Source of the DNA: Streptomyces anulatus
GTDB lineage: Bacteria; Actinomycetota; Actinomycetes; Streptomycetales; Streptomycetaceae
DNA: 8,891 nt
Assembly: GCF_000721175.1 (NCBI RefSeq)
Contig: NZ_JOEZ01000075.1
Location: 1 to 8,891 of the forward strand
Reading direction: 5' to 3'
The translations under genes were made by a program, and so were the position numbers. A model generated the notes under the pieces. It searched no databases. It saw only the letters and a program-made list of their open reading frames with translations, and was not told the origin of the DNA. Numbering within the stretch: position 1 is the stretch's first letter; each line of letters starts with the position of its first letter. Of this stretch, positions 1-7,208 are shown piece by piece.

Positions 1-221
1 CGTGCTGGAGGAGGTACGGGGAGGTGGTCTGCGCAAGTCGGTTGGCCATGGGCCCAATCCTCGCGCACCCTCCCCCACGACACCCGCGCGCCACGGGGCG
101 CGGCGTGAACGGGCAGGTGGGACAGGTGTGCCCTTCCGGAACCGGGCTGCCCGGCACCGCCGGACAGTAGGCTGACCCCAGCAGCGCCGGGACTGCCGAG
201 GCTCCTCGAAGGAGGTACACC
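1..221. other. Upstream region of the Uma2 gene; no gene recognised
   Basis: I see no convincing coding region here. The stretch holds short GC-rich inverted repeats, for example TTCCGGAA at 134-141. A possible promoter and a strong ribosome site for the Uma2 gene lie at its right end. The first bases could be the edge of an upstream gene, but nothing identifiable is left in the window. Confidence 0.5.
168..173 (+). promoter_or_regulatory. Possible -10 element of the Uma2 gene
   Basis: TAGGCT fits the TAnnnT form of streptomycete vegetative -10 boxes. It lies about 50 bases before the start codon, which would give a leader of roughly 40 bases. No clear -35 box stands 17-18 bases upstream, so this is a weak call. 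Confidence 0.3.
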
Positions 222-788
222 ATGACCGCCGAGATGGTGGCGCCCGCGTGGATGCATTCGCAGATCAGCGCGGAGCAGTACGACTCCTGGACCGAGGAGC
301 AGTGTGCCGGCATCGAGATCGTGGACGGAATGGTCGTCGTGAGCCCGAGCGCCTCCAAGCGGCACAACCGGCTGGCGCGGATCCTGACCAATGCCCTGGA
401 CGCCGCCGCAGGCCCGGACTGGAACGCCGACACGGACTTCGACGTCCGCTTGCAGGACGTGCCGCTCACCAACCGCCGTCCGGACGTCACCGTCTACCGG
501 GCAGAGACCATCGACCTCACGCCCACCCGCCCCGAGCACGTGCTCCTGGTCGTCGAGGTCGTCTCCCCGGGGTCAGAGACCACCGACCGGATCGTGAAGG
601 TGGACCAGTACGCCAAAGCCGGCATCCCCTTCTACTGGCGCATCGAGCAGTCCGCCACCGGCGTCCCGATCGTCTACACCTACGTCCTCGACCCAGCCAA
701 TAGGGCCTACCGGGACGGCGAGGTGTTCACCGGCACCGTGAAGGCCACCGCGCCATTCCCTGTCACGGTCGACCTCGGGACCCTGTGA
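222..788 (+). CDS. Uma2 family (DUF820) PD-(D/E)XK nuclease-fold protein
   Basis: A 188-residue protein of the Uma2 family, which has a restriction-endonuclease fold and is greatly expanded in actinobacteria and cyanobacteria; its substrates are largely unknown. The family signature is visible: an N-terminal block with EIVDGMVVVSPSASKRHNR (about 32-50), RRPDV with the putative metal ligand D88, then VVEVVSPGS with E112 and K126 downstream in TDRIVKVDQYAKAGIPFYW. This gives a plausible D...ExV...K nuclease site, and length and order match intact family members. The ATG start is supported by GGAGG at 211-215, 6 bases upstream. It stands alone on the plus strand with no visible functional link to the sulfur genes. 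The family assignment is firm; real nuclease activity is inferred. Confidence 0.9.
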   Translation: MTAEMVAPAWMHSQISAEQYDSWTEEQCAGIEIVDGMVVVSPSASKRHNRLARILTNALDAAAGPDWNADTDFDVRLQDVPLTNRRPDVTVYRAETIDLTPTRPEHVLLVVEVVSPGSETTDRIVKVDQYAKAGIPFYWRIEQSATGVPIVYTYVLDPANRAYRDGEVFTGTVKATAPFPVTVDLGTL

Positions 789-848
789 GCAACGAGGAAT
801 CGCCCGCGCCCTCGGCGCCTCCGATGTCCTGTGGGTCAAGCTTGGCGT

Positions 849-985
849 TCAACGTCGCTGGGCTTGGTGTTCCTTGATCGATTCGGCGCGTTTGACGGTC
901 TTGCCGACGTCGTGGCGCCTGGCCCGTTGCTTGTTCTTCGAGCCGAGAGGCCGCCCAGGACCTGGTCGGGACGGTTTCGGCGCGT
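849..985 (-). mobile_element. Transposase C-terminal remnant (IS scar)
   Basis: On the minus strand the reading frame ending at the TGA of 849-851 encodes a basic tail with GRPLGSKNKQRARRHDVGKT followed by VKRAESIKEHQAQRR. From memory this resembles the C-terminus of a transposase family common in Streptomyces, which ends in a GRPxGSKN...RHDVGKTVKR segment. Only about 45 residues are left. Upstream on that strand (above about 990) the same frame is merely the antisense of the MFS gene, so the rest of the transposase is gone. The remnant directly abuts the broken MFS gene, so insertion followed by deletion probably made the junction. I could not identify terminal inverted repeats. Confidence 0.55.
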
Positions 986-999
986 TTGCCGGGCGGGCT

Positions 1000-1404
1000 G
1001 GCGCGGGCCAGATACTGACGGGCTGGTGGTCCGACCACATCGGCCGCAAGCACCTCATCACCGCGGGCATGCTGCTCCAGGCCGCCGCCATCGCGCTGGT
1101 GGCCGCCGGGACCACCTTCGGCGTCTGGGCCACCGCCCAGGTCCTCCTCGGCATCGGCACCGCCCTGGTCTACCCCACCCTCCTCGCCGTCATCGGCGAT
1201 GTCGCCCACCCCGCCTGGCGGGCCCGCGCGGTCGGCGTCTACCGGCTGTGGCGCGACGGCGGCTTCGCCGTCGGGGCCCTCCTCGCCGGCGTCCTGGCCG
1301 ACGCCTACGGCCTGACCACCGCCATCTACGCCATCGCCGCGCTCACCGCCGCCTCCGGGCTGCTGGTGGCGGTGCGGATGTACGAAACGCACACCCGGGC
1401 CTGA
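1000..1404 (+). pseudogene. MFS transporter, C-terminal fragment
   Basis: About 134 residues of a major facilitator superfamily transporter, from GAGQILTGWWSDHIGRKHL to the natural-looking end METHTRA-like tail (stop at 1402-1404). GWWSDHIGRKH is the MFS motif-A type loop (GxxSDxxGRK). Four or so hydrophobic helices follow, including a segment with YRLWRDGGFAVGALLAG. A complete member has about 400 residues and 12 helices, so roughly the first two thirds are missing. The open frame continues upstream to an ATG at 874, but residues 1-42 read like antisense of the transposase remnant and there is no ribosome site. I treat it as a dead fragment. MFS genes are sometimes found beside rhodanese genes, so it may once have belonged to the sulfur cluster; that is inference. 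Confidence 0.75.
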
Positions 1405-1856
1405 CTCCGTCCAGGGCCCGGCACCGCCCCGGCCGCCGTCCGAAGCGGCTCGGGGACGGAAGTGCACCGGGAAGGCAGGTGGCCCGGACGAAGCGGCGGC
1501 TGGAGCGAAGGGGGTGGGCGGGGGAGGTGCCGGGGTGCCCGTCGAGTTGCCGGTGACCGCGGAGTCGGCATGCCCCGGGTTCAGGCGGCGGTGGTCGCCG
1601 CTGACGCTGCGGGCGCCGTAGCCCAGGTTGTCCAGCACCAAGGCCGCCTGCGCGCCCCGGACGCCGTGACCAGTCCGAAGGCCCGGGGGCGGCGCGCCGG
1701 TCACGGCCGGCGAGGGCATCGGCGAGACGGGGACCGGGGGTATGTTGCGGCCGGCGTTCCCCTTCGTCCGGCGGGAAGGGGGTGCGTGAGGCGGCAGGCG
1801 TCACGTCGGCGCGCTGCGGGCGGGCATCCATGGCCGCGGGGCGCGGCGTACCGCGC
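1405..1856. other. Non-coding or decayed stretch; no gene recognised
   Basis: This 452-base gap separates the MFS fragment from the 3' end of the minus-strand DUF202 gene. Long open frames cross it on both strands, as expected at this GC content, but their products are Arg/Pro/Gly/Ala-rich and match no family I know. A half-site-like GGGGGTAT occurs near 1735-1742 without its partner arm, so I do not count it as an operator. One small hairpin near 1759-1781 is listed separately. Confidence 0.5.
1759..1781 (-). terminator. Possible terminator hairpin after the DUF202 pair
   Basis: CCCCTTC at 1759-1765 can pair with GAAGGGG at 1775-1781 around a 9-base loop. It sits about 75 bases beyond the stop of the last minus-strand gene. 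There is no U-run, so the assignment rests on position and the 7-bp stem only. Confidence 0.25.
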
Positions 1857-2841
<985 letters not shown>

Positions 2842-2845
<4 letters not shown>

Positions 2846-3738
2846 TTGTGTGCGCTCGGCTCCCGGGAGCCTACCTGGGGCACGGCGAAAGGCGGCCGTG
2901 GCCTGCGTGCCCGTACGGCCCTCCACGCCACGGCCGCCACCGCGGCGAGACCGAGACCGGTCCAGGTGACCGGGCTGGCCCAGACGGCGCCGGGCAGCTG
3001 CTGGGTGAGGACGAAGACGCCCATGACGACGACGAACCAGCCGAACGCCTTGCGCAGGGTGTCCGGGGGGATGCGCCCGGCGAAGCGGCTGCCGATCAGG
3101 CTTCCGACGACGGCCGCTCCGGTCACCATCAGCGCGAGGTTCCAGTCGATCGAGACGCCCGAGAGGTGGCCGGCCAGGCCGGAGAACGACTTCATGGCGA
3201 TGACCAGGAGCGAGGTGCCGACGGCGACGCTCATCGGCAGTCCGCCCAGCAGTGCGAGCGCGGGGACGACGAGGAATCCGCCGCCGGACCCGACCAGACC
3301 AGTGACCGCGCCGACCACGAGACCTTCCACCACCACGTGCTTGACGGGCAGTTCGGTGTGGGCCGGCTTGGCCGCCTTGGGCTTGCGGGACTTGCGGAGC
3401 ATGGCGAAGGCGGTGGCGAGCATCATCAGGGCGAACGCGACGAGCAGGACGGTGCCGGGGATGTACTCCGCCAGGCGTCCGCCGCCGTAGGCGCCGACCA
3501 TGCTGACCGCGCCGAAGATCAGACCGGTGCGCCAGCGCACCCGGCCCGCGCGGGCGTGCGGGATGAGCCCGACCGCGCTGGTGACGCCGACGACGAACAG
3601 GGAGGTGGCGATGGCCTCCTTGCTGTCCATGCCCGCGAGGTAGACCAGGATCGGCACGGTCAGGATGGACCCGCCACCGCCCAGGATGCCCAGGCTGATG
3701 CCGATCAGGACCGATGCCGCGAGGACGAGGGTGATCAC
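2842..3738 (-). CDS. TauE/SafE family sulfite/sulfur-anion exporter
   Basis: A 298-residue polytopic membrane protein of the TauE/SafE (DUF81) family, members of which export sulfite and related organosulfur anions. The internal duplication typical of the family is clear: GILGGGGSILTVPILVYLAG (about 17-36) with KEAIATSLFVV, repeated as GLVGSGGGFLVVPALALLGG (147-166) with MSVAVGTSLLVI. About eight hydrophobic segments and a basic cytoplasmic loop (114-133) are visible. The GTG start (3736-3738) overlaps the stop of the upstream rhodanese gene (GTGA, 3735-3738), so the two are coupled. In the S. aureus cst system a TauE gene accompanies CstA/CstB, which supports a role here in removing the sulfite or thiosulfate made by the dioxygenase. 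The exact substrate is inferred. Confidence 0.9.
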
Positions 3739-4319
3739 GAGCGGTCCCGCAGGGAGGCGACGACGGTGCGGATGTCGGTGCGCGGGCCGCGGTTGTAGGG
3801 CAGCTTGGACAGCATCATGCCCATCGCGCAGGTGTTGCTGAGCGCGGCGAACGTCAGCCCGGCGCCGATCGCGGTGCCTATCAGGTGCGCCCCGGGCACG
3901 AAGACGCCCACCACGCCGGTGACCAGGACGATCGAACCGGCGATCAGCCGGACCTGGCGCTCCAGCTCCCAGCGGGCCTCGCCCCGGTTGACGGGGGCGC
4001 CCGCGGCCTCCCAGGCCATCATGCCGCCGTCCAGGACACGCAGGTTCGGCAGACCGGCCTCCGCGAGGGCCTGCTCGGCCTGGGCAGCACGGGCACCGGA
4101 ACGGCAGACCAGGACGACATCCTCGTCGAGGTGGGCCAGAAGCTCGGCGCGGTGCTCGCGCAGGGTGTCCAGCGGCACGTTGTAGGCGCCGGGTATGTGC
4201 GAGGTGCGGAACTCGCCAGGGGTGCGCACGTCCAGCAGGCGCGGGGCGCGCCCGTCCTTGAGCAGGTGCTGGAGGGCGGTGGAGGTGAGGCCGGCGGTGC
4301 GGGAGGCGTCGGTCGTCAT
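3735..4319 (-). CDS. Rhodanese-DUF2892 membrane protein (YgaP-like)
   Basis: A 194-residue protein with an N-terminal rhodanese domain (about 10-112) and a C-terminal DUF2892 membrane domain (about 120-172), the architecture of E. coli YgaP, a membrane-bound sulfurtransferase. The catalytic cysteine is C72 in VLVCRSGARAA, and the preceding LLDVRTPGEF and HIPGAYNVPL are standard rhodanese motifs. The DUF2892 part shows RQVRLIAGSIVLVTGVVGV and a second hydrophobic hairpin containing SNTCAMGMMLSKLPYNR. The ATG start is supported by GGAG 6 bases upstream. It is coupled to the TauE exporter by a 4-base overlap, which suggests that sulfane sulfur handled at the membrane is linked to export. It lies 145 bases downstream of the CstB-type gene with hairpins between, so it may have its own promoter. 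Confidence 0.92.
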   Translation of the reverse strand: MTTDASRTAGLTSTALQHLLKDGRAPRLLDVRTPGEFRTSHIPGAYNVPLDTLREHRAELLAHLDEDVVLVCRSGARAAQAEQALAEAGLPNLRVLDGGMMAWEAAGAPVNRGEARWELERQVRLIAGSIVLVTGVVGVFVPGAHLIGTAIGAGLTFAALSNTCAMGMMLSKLPYNRGPRTDIRTVVASLRDRS

Positions 4320-4390
4320 GGGAACTCCGTCGTGGTGAGGTGACCCCGCACAGGAATACGGGGAGGGAGGGGTAGGTGTCGGGCGGGGGG

Positions 4391-4446
4391 CGGCGCGCCC
4401 GCGCGGTGCCCGTCAGGGCGTGAGGGGCCCCGGTGCGGGCGCGCCG
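4391..4446 (-). terminator. Large hairpin between the MBL/rhodanese and YgaP-like genes
   Basis: CGGCGCGCCCGC (4391-4402) and GCGGGCGCGCCG (4435-4446) form a perfect 12-bp inverted repeat. Inside the loop a smaller hairpin is possible (GCCC-GTCA-GGGC, 4408-4419), as is the palindrome GGGGCCCC (4424-4431). The structure begins about 18 bases after the stop of the MBL/rhodanese gene. It probably terminates or attenuates that transcript, or stabilises its 3' end. No U-run is present. Confidence 0.5.
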
Positions 4447-4464
4447 ACGGCTTGCGTCAGCCGG

Positions 4465-5853
4465 TCAGGCGGCGGCCGGGGTGTTCAGCAGGGCCCAGGC
4501 GGCGTAGCCGCCGAGGATGTCGGAGACGTCGGTGAAGCCGCGGTGGCGCAGCAGACTCGCGGCGATCGAGGAGCGGTGGCCGCCCGCGCAGTGCAGGACC
4601 AGCGGCGTCTCGCGCGGGATCTCGTCCAGGCGGCTGGGCAGCTCGCCGAGCGCGATGTGCAGGGCGCCGTCGATGAAGCCGTGCTCGCCGCGCTCGCCGC
4701 AGTTGCGGACGTCGAGGACGACCGGCGGGTTCTCGCTCTCCAGGGCGGTGCGGACCTGGGCTGCGGTCAGGCGGCTGGCCGGGGTGACCTCGTCGGCCAG
4801 GGCGGTCAGCGCGTCGTCGGGGGAGCGCAGGTATCCGGCCACGCGGTCGAAGCCGATACGGGCCAGGCGGGTGACGACCTCCTCCTCGCGGTTCTGCGGG
4901 GCGAGGACGAGGAGGTCGGCGTCGGTGGGCAGGACGGTTCCGGCCTGCTCGGCGAACCGGCCGTCGGCCGGCACGTTGACCGCGCCGCGCAGGTGTCCGG
5001 TGGCGAACTCCTGCGGGTCGCGGGCGTCGACGACCACGGCGCCGGAGGCGCGCAGGGCGGTGAAGTCCTCGACGTTCAGGGGCCGGGGGGCGGCGGCCGG
5101 GTCGTACAGCGGGCGCTCGCTGCGGTTGAGCTCGGCGTCGTAGGCGAAGTAGCCGGGGGCGGCGGACTGGCCGGCGGTCACGATCGCCACGAACTCGTCC
5201 TGCGACATGGGTGCGCAGGCGTAGTTGGTGGCGCGCTGGGCGCCGATGGTGGACTGCTTCTCGGTGGAGAGGTTCTTGCCGCAGGCGGACCCGGCGCCAT
5301 GCGCTGGGAAGACCCGCACCTCGTCCGGCAGGCCCATCAGCTTGTTCTGCACACTGTCGTACAGCATGGCGCCGAGCTCGTCGGCGGTCACGCCTACGGA
5401 CGCAAGCAGGTCGGGGCGGCCCACGTCGCCGATGAACAGCGCGTCACCGGTCAGCGCGCCGTACGGGACGGTGTCCTCGCCGCGCTCGTACACCAGCACA
5501 CTGATCGACTCCGGGGTGTGCCCGGGCGTCTCCATGATCTCCAGGGTCACATCGCCCAGGCTGATCGTCTCGCCGTCCGCGAGGTGGCGGATGGGGTACT
5601 CCGTCTCGGCGCGGCGGCCGTAGCCGATCCAGGCGCCGGTCTCCTTGGCCATCTCCAGGTGGCCGGCCACGAAGTCGGCGTGGAAGTGCGTGTTGATGAC
5701 GCCGACGATCGTGAAACCGCGGGCCTCGGCGTCGGCCAGGTACTCGGATATGTCCCGGCGCGGGTCCACGACCACTGCCTTGCCCGTGGACTCGTCGGCG
5801 ATCATGTACGACGCCTGGGAGAGGCAGTCGAGGTAGTACTGGGAGAAGAACAT
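4465..5853 (-). CDS. CstB-type persulfide dioxygenase: MBL fold plus two rhodanese domains
   Basis: A 462-residue cytosolic protein with the three-part plan of S. aureus CstB. The N-terminal metallo-beta-lactamase domain (about 1-235) has the iron-site motif THFHADF (H56, H58, D60), H112 in PGHTPES, D137 in LTGDALF and H185 in VFPAHG. A degenerate rhodanese domain (about 257-345) lacks a catalytic cysteine. A C-terminal active rhodanese domain (about 360-462) has C422 in LHCAGGHRS. Such proteins oxidise low-molecular-weight persulfides and, with the rhodanese, yield sulfite and thiosulfate. The ATG at 5851-5853 is chosen because GGAGG lies 7 bases upstream and the domain begins MFFSQYYLDCL as in homologues; the frame is open 42 codons further, but that part overlaps the operator and is not protein-like. 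Operator O2 lies 28 bases before the start. Family and architecture are firm; substrate is inferred from the family. Confidence 0.93.
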   Translation of the reverse strand: MFFSQYYLDCLSQASYMIADESTGKAVVVDPRRDISEYLADAEARGFTIVGVINTHFHADFVAGHLEMAKETGAWIGYGRRAETEYPIRHLADGETISLGDVTLEIMETPGHTPESISVLVYERGEDTVPYGALTGDALFIGDVGRPDLLASVGVTADELGAMLYDSVQNKLMGLPDEVRVFPAHGAGSACGKNLSTEKQSTIGAQRATNYACAPMSQDEFVAIVTAGQSAAPGYFAYDAELNRSERPLYDPAAAPRPLNVEDFTALRASGAVVVDARDPQEFATGHLRGAVNVPADGRFAEQAGTVLPTDADLLVLAPQNREEEVVTRLARIGFDRVAGYLRSPDDALTALADEVTPASRLTAAQVRTALESENPPVVLDVRNCGERGEHGFIDGALHIALGELPSRLDEIPRETPLVLHCAGGHRSSIAASLLRHRGFTDVSDILGGYAAWALLNTPAAA

Positions 5854-5878
5854 CGAAGAGCCTCCATGACGAATGGCG

Positions 5879-5909
5879 CGGATACCGGAGGGGGTATCCG
5901 TGAGGTCAA
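5879..5909 (-). promoter_or_regulatory. Possible promoter of the CstB-type gene
   Basis: Minus-strand TTGACC (5904-5909) is a good -35 box. The best -10 candidates (TATCCG at 5879-5884, spacing 19) are poor. The operator covers the spacer and -10, the same geometry as at the repressor stub. The predicted transcript would have a short leader before the GGAGG at 5861-5865. Confidence 0.4.
5882..5897. promoter_or_regulatory. CsoR/CstR-type operator O2 (one mismatch)
   Basis: ATACCGGAGGGGGTAT matches ATACCC-N4-GGGTAT at all but one arm position (G for C) and is extended to GATACC...GGTATC at 5881-5898. It lies immediately upstream of the CstB-type gene and on the minus strand is preceded by a TTGACC box. 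This is the only imperfect copy. Confidence 0.65.
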
Positions 5910-5915
5910 AAGGTG

Positions 5916-5938
5916 GCCCGCTCCCGAAAGGGGCGGGC
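5916..5938 (-). terminator. Intrinsic-terminator-like hairpin after the small rhodanese gene
   Basis: Read on the minus strand, GCCCGC-CCC pairs with GGG-GCGGGC (one bulged A) around a UUUC loop: nine base pairs, followed a few bases later by a UUUU run. It starts 18 bases after the rhodanese stop and directly precedes the CstB-type promoter, so it would insulate the two genes. Confidence 0.5.
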
Positions 5939-5956
5939 AGGCATGCGAGGGGAAGG

Positions 5957-6283
5957 TCAGGCCGGCCCGGGGGCGGCACCCGTCACGACCGGGCGGCCGG
6001 TTCCGGCCCAGCCCCGGGTTCCCCCGGCGACGGAAATGGCGTCCACGCCCGCGGCGGTGAGCCGGTCCGCGGCCCACTGGCTGCGGTTGCCGCTCGCACA
6101 GATCACGAACACCTCCCGGCCCCTGGGCAGGTCCGGCAGCGCGGCGGCCAGCGCGGACAGCGGTGCGAGCCGCGCGCCGGGCACGTGCCCCGCCCCGTAC
6201 TCCTCCGGCTCCCGCACGTCGACGACGACGGCGCCGGCGTTCCAGGCCGCGGCGAAAGTCTCCAGATCCACTTCACGAGCCAT
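5957..6283 (-). CDS. Single-domain rhodanese (sulfurtransferase)
   Basis: A 108-residue cytosolic single-domain rhodanese. It shows VVVDVREPEEYGAGHVPGAR (residues 19-38) and the active-site loop with C62 in VICASGNRSQ, ending in a GGTRGWAGTGRPV motif that is normal for the C-terminal helix. It probably carries persulfide sulfur between glutathione- or mycothiol-type persulfides, the CstB-like enzyme and acceptors. The ATG at 6281-6283 is given, but a GTG two codons earlier (6287-6289) lies 5 bases after GGAGG and may be the true start; the difference is two residues. The gene is first in the minus-strand block, lies directly behind operators O3 and O4 and a good promoter, and is followed by a terminator-like hairpin, so it is probably also transcribed alone. 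Confidence 0.92.
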   Translation of the reverse strand: MAREVDLETFAAAWNAGAVVVDVREPEEYGAGHVPGARLAPLSALAAALPDLPRGREVFVICASGNRSQWAADRLTAAGVDAISVAGGTRGWAGTGRPVVTGAAPGPA

Positions 6284-6301
6284 CGGCACGATCACCTCCA
6301 G

Positions 6302-6317
6302 ATACCCCCACGGGTAT
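6302..6317. promoter_or_regulatory. CsoR/CstR-type operator O3
   Basis: ATACCCCCACGGGTAT is a perfect ATACCC-N4-GGGTAT palindrome just before the ribosome site of the small rhodanese gene and just downstream of its predicted transcription start (about 6321). Confidence 0.75.
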
Positions 6318-6327
6318 GTCGTCTTCG

Positions 6328-6357
6328 ACGGTAAAGGGCTGCCGCCCCCCATGTCAA
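6328..6357 (-). promoter_or_regulatory. Promoter P1 of the small rhodanese gene
   Basis: On the minus strand a perfect TTGACA (6352-6357) is followed after 18 bases by TACCGT (6328-6333, TAnnnT form). Operator O4 abuts the -35 box on its upstream side, and O3 begins 10 bases beyond the -10 box. The same arrangement recurs at 6692-6721. Confidence 0.6.
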
Positions 6358-6373
6358 ATACCCCGAGGGGTAT
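6358..6373. promoter_or_regulatory. CsoR/CstR-type operator O4
   Basis: ATACCCCGAGGGGTAT is perfect and extends to an 18-bp palindrome (AATACCCC-GA-GGGGTATT, 6357-6374). It abuts the -35 box of P1 and lies 56 bases from O3. Confidence 0.75.
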
Positions 6374-6666
6374 TCGATCCGGCCTCGTCGGCACGGGTGC
6401 GCACCCGCTTGAGCGCCGTGCGGCACTCAAGCGGGAAGCCCGCGGGCGGCGCCCCGGCGGCGGCGTCCGCCGGAGCGGATCACGCGCACCGGCGCCCTGC
6501 GGGGCGGTACGCACCCCGCGCCGCGGGCGGCAGCGCGTCGAGGGCATGGCCTCTGCGGCGCCCGCCCGGCGGGTGCGCGCCGGCGAGGACTCCGCCCGCC
6601 TCTGACATCTGCGCGAGGAACGCGGCGCTCACCGCACGGGCAGGCGTGCCACACCTCCCCGCATCC
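6374..6666. other. Gap between duplicated promoter modules; no gene recognised
   Basis: About 290 bases without a recognisable gene. On the minus strand, the direction in which P2 points, there is an open frame starting at the ATG of 6666-6668 and ending at 6480 (62 codons). Its Ala/Gly/Arg-rich product matches nothing I know, and its ATG overlaps operator O5. A GGGGAGG at about 6656-6662 on the minus strand resembles a ribosome site, but no good start follows at normal distance. It may be the residue of a deleted gene, a small protein gene or an untranslated leader. Confidence 0.4.
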
Positions 6667-6682
6667 ATACCCCGGCGGGTAT
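6667..6682. promoter_or_regulatory. CsoR/CstR-type operator O5
   Basis: ATACCCCGGCGGGTAT is a perfect ATACCC-N4-GGGTAT palindrome just downstream of predicted promoter P2, in the same relation to it as O3 has to P1. Confidence 0.75.
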
Positions 6683-6691
6683 GCCGTCGGG

Positions 6692-6721
6692 AGAATAGAG
6701 GGCTCCACGCTCGGCCGTCAA
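6692..6721 (-). promoter_or_regulatory. Promoter P2, a copy of P1 with no recognised gene
   Basis: Minus-strand TTGACG (6716-6721) is followed after exactly 18 bases by TATTCT (6692-6697). Operator O6 abuts the -35 box and O5 begins 9 bases beyond the -10 box. Spacing and several stretches between the operators match P1, so it looks like a duplicated promoter. It reads towards 6660, where I find no convincing gene. Confidence 0.5.
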
Positions 6722-6737
6722 ATACCCCTGTGGGTAT
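6722..6737. promoter_or_regulatory. CsoR/CstR-type operator O6
   Basis: ATACCCCTGTGGGTAT is perfect. It abuts the -35 box of P2 and lies 55 bases from O5. It also lies about 41 bases upstream of the predicted thioredoxin -35 box, so it could serve both directions. Confidence 0.75.
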
Positions 6738-6777
6738 ATTCTCGGCGCGGCGGCCCTGCGGGCCGCCCGGTACGGCC

Positions 6778-6804
6778 GGGAACAGGAGGCACCCCCGACC
6801 TGTT
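6778..6804 (+). promoter_or_regulatory. SigR/ECF-like promoter of the thioredoxin gene
   Basis: GGGAAC (6778-6783) and GTT (6802-6804) are separated by exactly 18 bases. The SigR promoter consensus of Streptomyces, as I recall it, is GGGAAT-N18-GTT, so only the last -35 base differs. SigR is the thiol-oxidative-stress sigma factor and controls thioredoxin genes. Transcription would begin at about 6811, inside operator O7. Confidence 0.45.
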
Positions 6805-6807
6805 CAT

Positions 6808-6823
6808 ATACCCACCGGGGTAT
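6808..6823. promoter_or_regulatory. CsoR/CstR-type operator O7
   Basis: ATACCCACCGGGGTAT is a perfect ATACCC-N4-GGGTAT palindrome, 22 bases before the thioredoxin start and overlapping the predicted transcription start. It ties the plus-strand thioredoxin gene to the sulfur regulon. Confidence 0.75.
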
Positions 6824-6845
6824 TTTCGAATCGTCTGGAGATGAC

Positions 6846-7208
6846 ATGGCCACAGTGGAACTGACCCGCGACACCTTCGATGCGACCGTCGGGGCGGGCG
6901 GCATCGTGCTGCTCGACTTCTGGGCGCAGTGGTGCGGCCCGTGCCGCATGTTCGCCCCGGTCTTCGAGCGGGTCTCCGAGCGTCACCCCGACATCGTGTT
7001 CGGCAAGGTGGACACGCAGGTAGAGCAGGAACTGGCATCCGCCTTCGCGATCTCCTCGATCCCCACCCTGATGGCGGTGCGCGACGGTGTCGTCCTGCAC
7101 GCCCAGGCCGGAGCCCTGCCCGAGACCGCGCTGGAGGAACTGATCGCGAAGGTCCGCGAGATGGACATGGACGACGTGCGCCGGCAGCTGGCCGAGCGCA
7201 CACCATGA
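6846..7208 (+). CDS. trxA: Thioredoxin
   Basis: A 120-residue cytosolic thioredoxin; the symbol is family-level only. FWAQWCGPCRMFAP carries the redox pair C30/C33, VDTQVEQELASAFAISSIPTL has the cis-proline P73, and a final amphipathic helix ends in a charged tail (EMDMDDVRRQLAERTP) slightly longer than usual. It reduces disulfides and can also reduce protein persulfides, which fits a sulfur-stress regulon. The ATG is supported by GGAG (6837-6840), 5 bases upstream. It is divergent from the rhodanese block and shares the operator hub. Its stop overlaps the ATG of a small open frame (ATGA, 7205-7208). Confidence 0.93.
   Translation: MATVELTRDTFDATVGAGGIVLLDFWAQWCGPCRMFAPVFERVSERHPDIVFGKVDTQVEQELASAFAISSIPTLMAVRDGVVLHAQAGALPETALEELIAKVREMDMDDVRRQLAERTP

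Noticed and set aside
763..1719. Long minus-strand open frame of 318 codons
   Set aside because: Its product is low-complexity Gly/Pro/Arg-rich, runs antisense to the MFS fragment and matches no family. Only its last part lies near the transposase remnant, which is in a different frame.
1735..1742. GGGGGTAT half-site downstream of the DUF202 pair
   Set aside because: There is no matching ATACCC arm at the right distance and no gene start nearby.
4355..4374. Possible eighth operator upstream of the YgaP-like gene (AATAC...GGGTAG)
   Set aside because: The arms are too degenerate and the spacing is 20 rather than 16 bases. It may be chance in a G-rich stretch.
5854..5979. 42-codon N-terminal extension of the CstB-type protein
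   Set aside because: It would place the operator and promoter inside the coding sequence. The downstream ATG has a well-placed GGAGG and matches the usual family N-terminus.
4420..6060. 546-codon plus-strand frame opposite the CstB-type gene
   Set aside because: It is the antisense shadow of a gene with clear catalytic motifs; its product is a Gly/Val/Arg-rich low-complexity sequence with no ribosome site.
6480..6668. 62-codon minus-strand frame behind promoter P2
   Set aside because: Its ATG overlaps the operator, the more internal GTG has no ribosome site, and the Ala/Gly/Arg-rich product is unfamiliar. Kept only as a possibility in the gap description.
6302..6823. Direct-repeat or CRISPR-like array from the recurring palindromes
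   Set aside because: The spacing is irregular (56, 309, 55, 86 bases), the repeats are only 16 bp with variable centres, and they coincide with promoter boxes. Operators explain them better.
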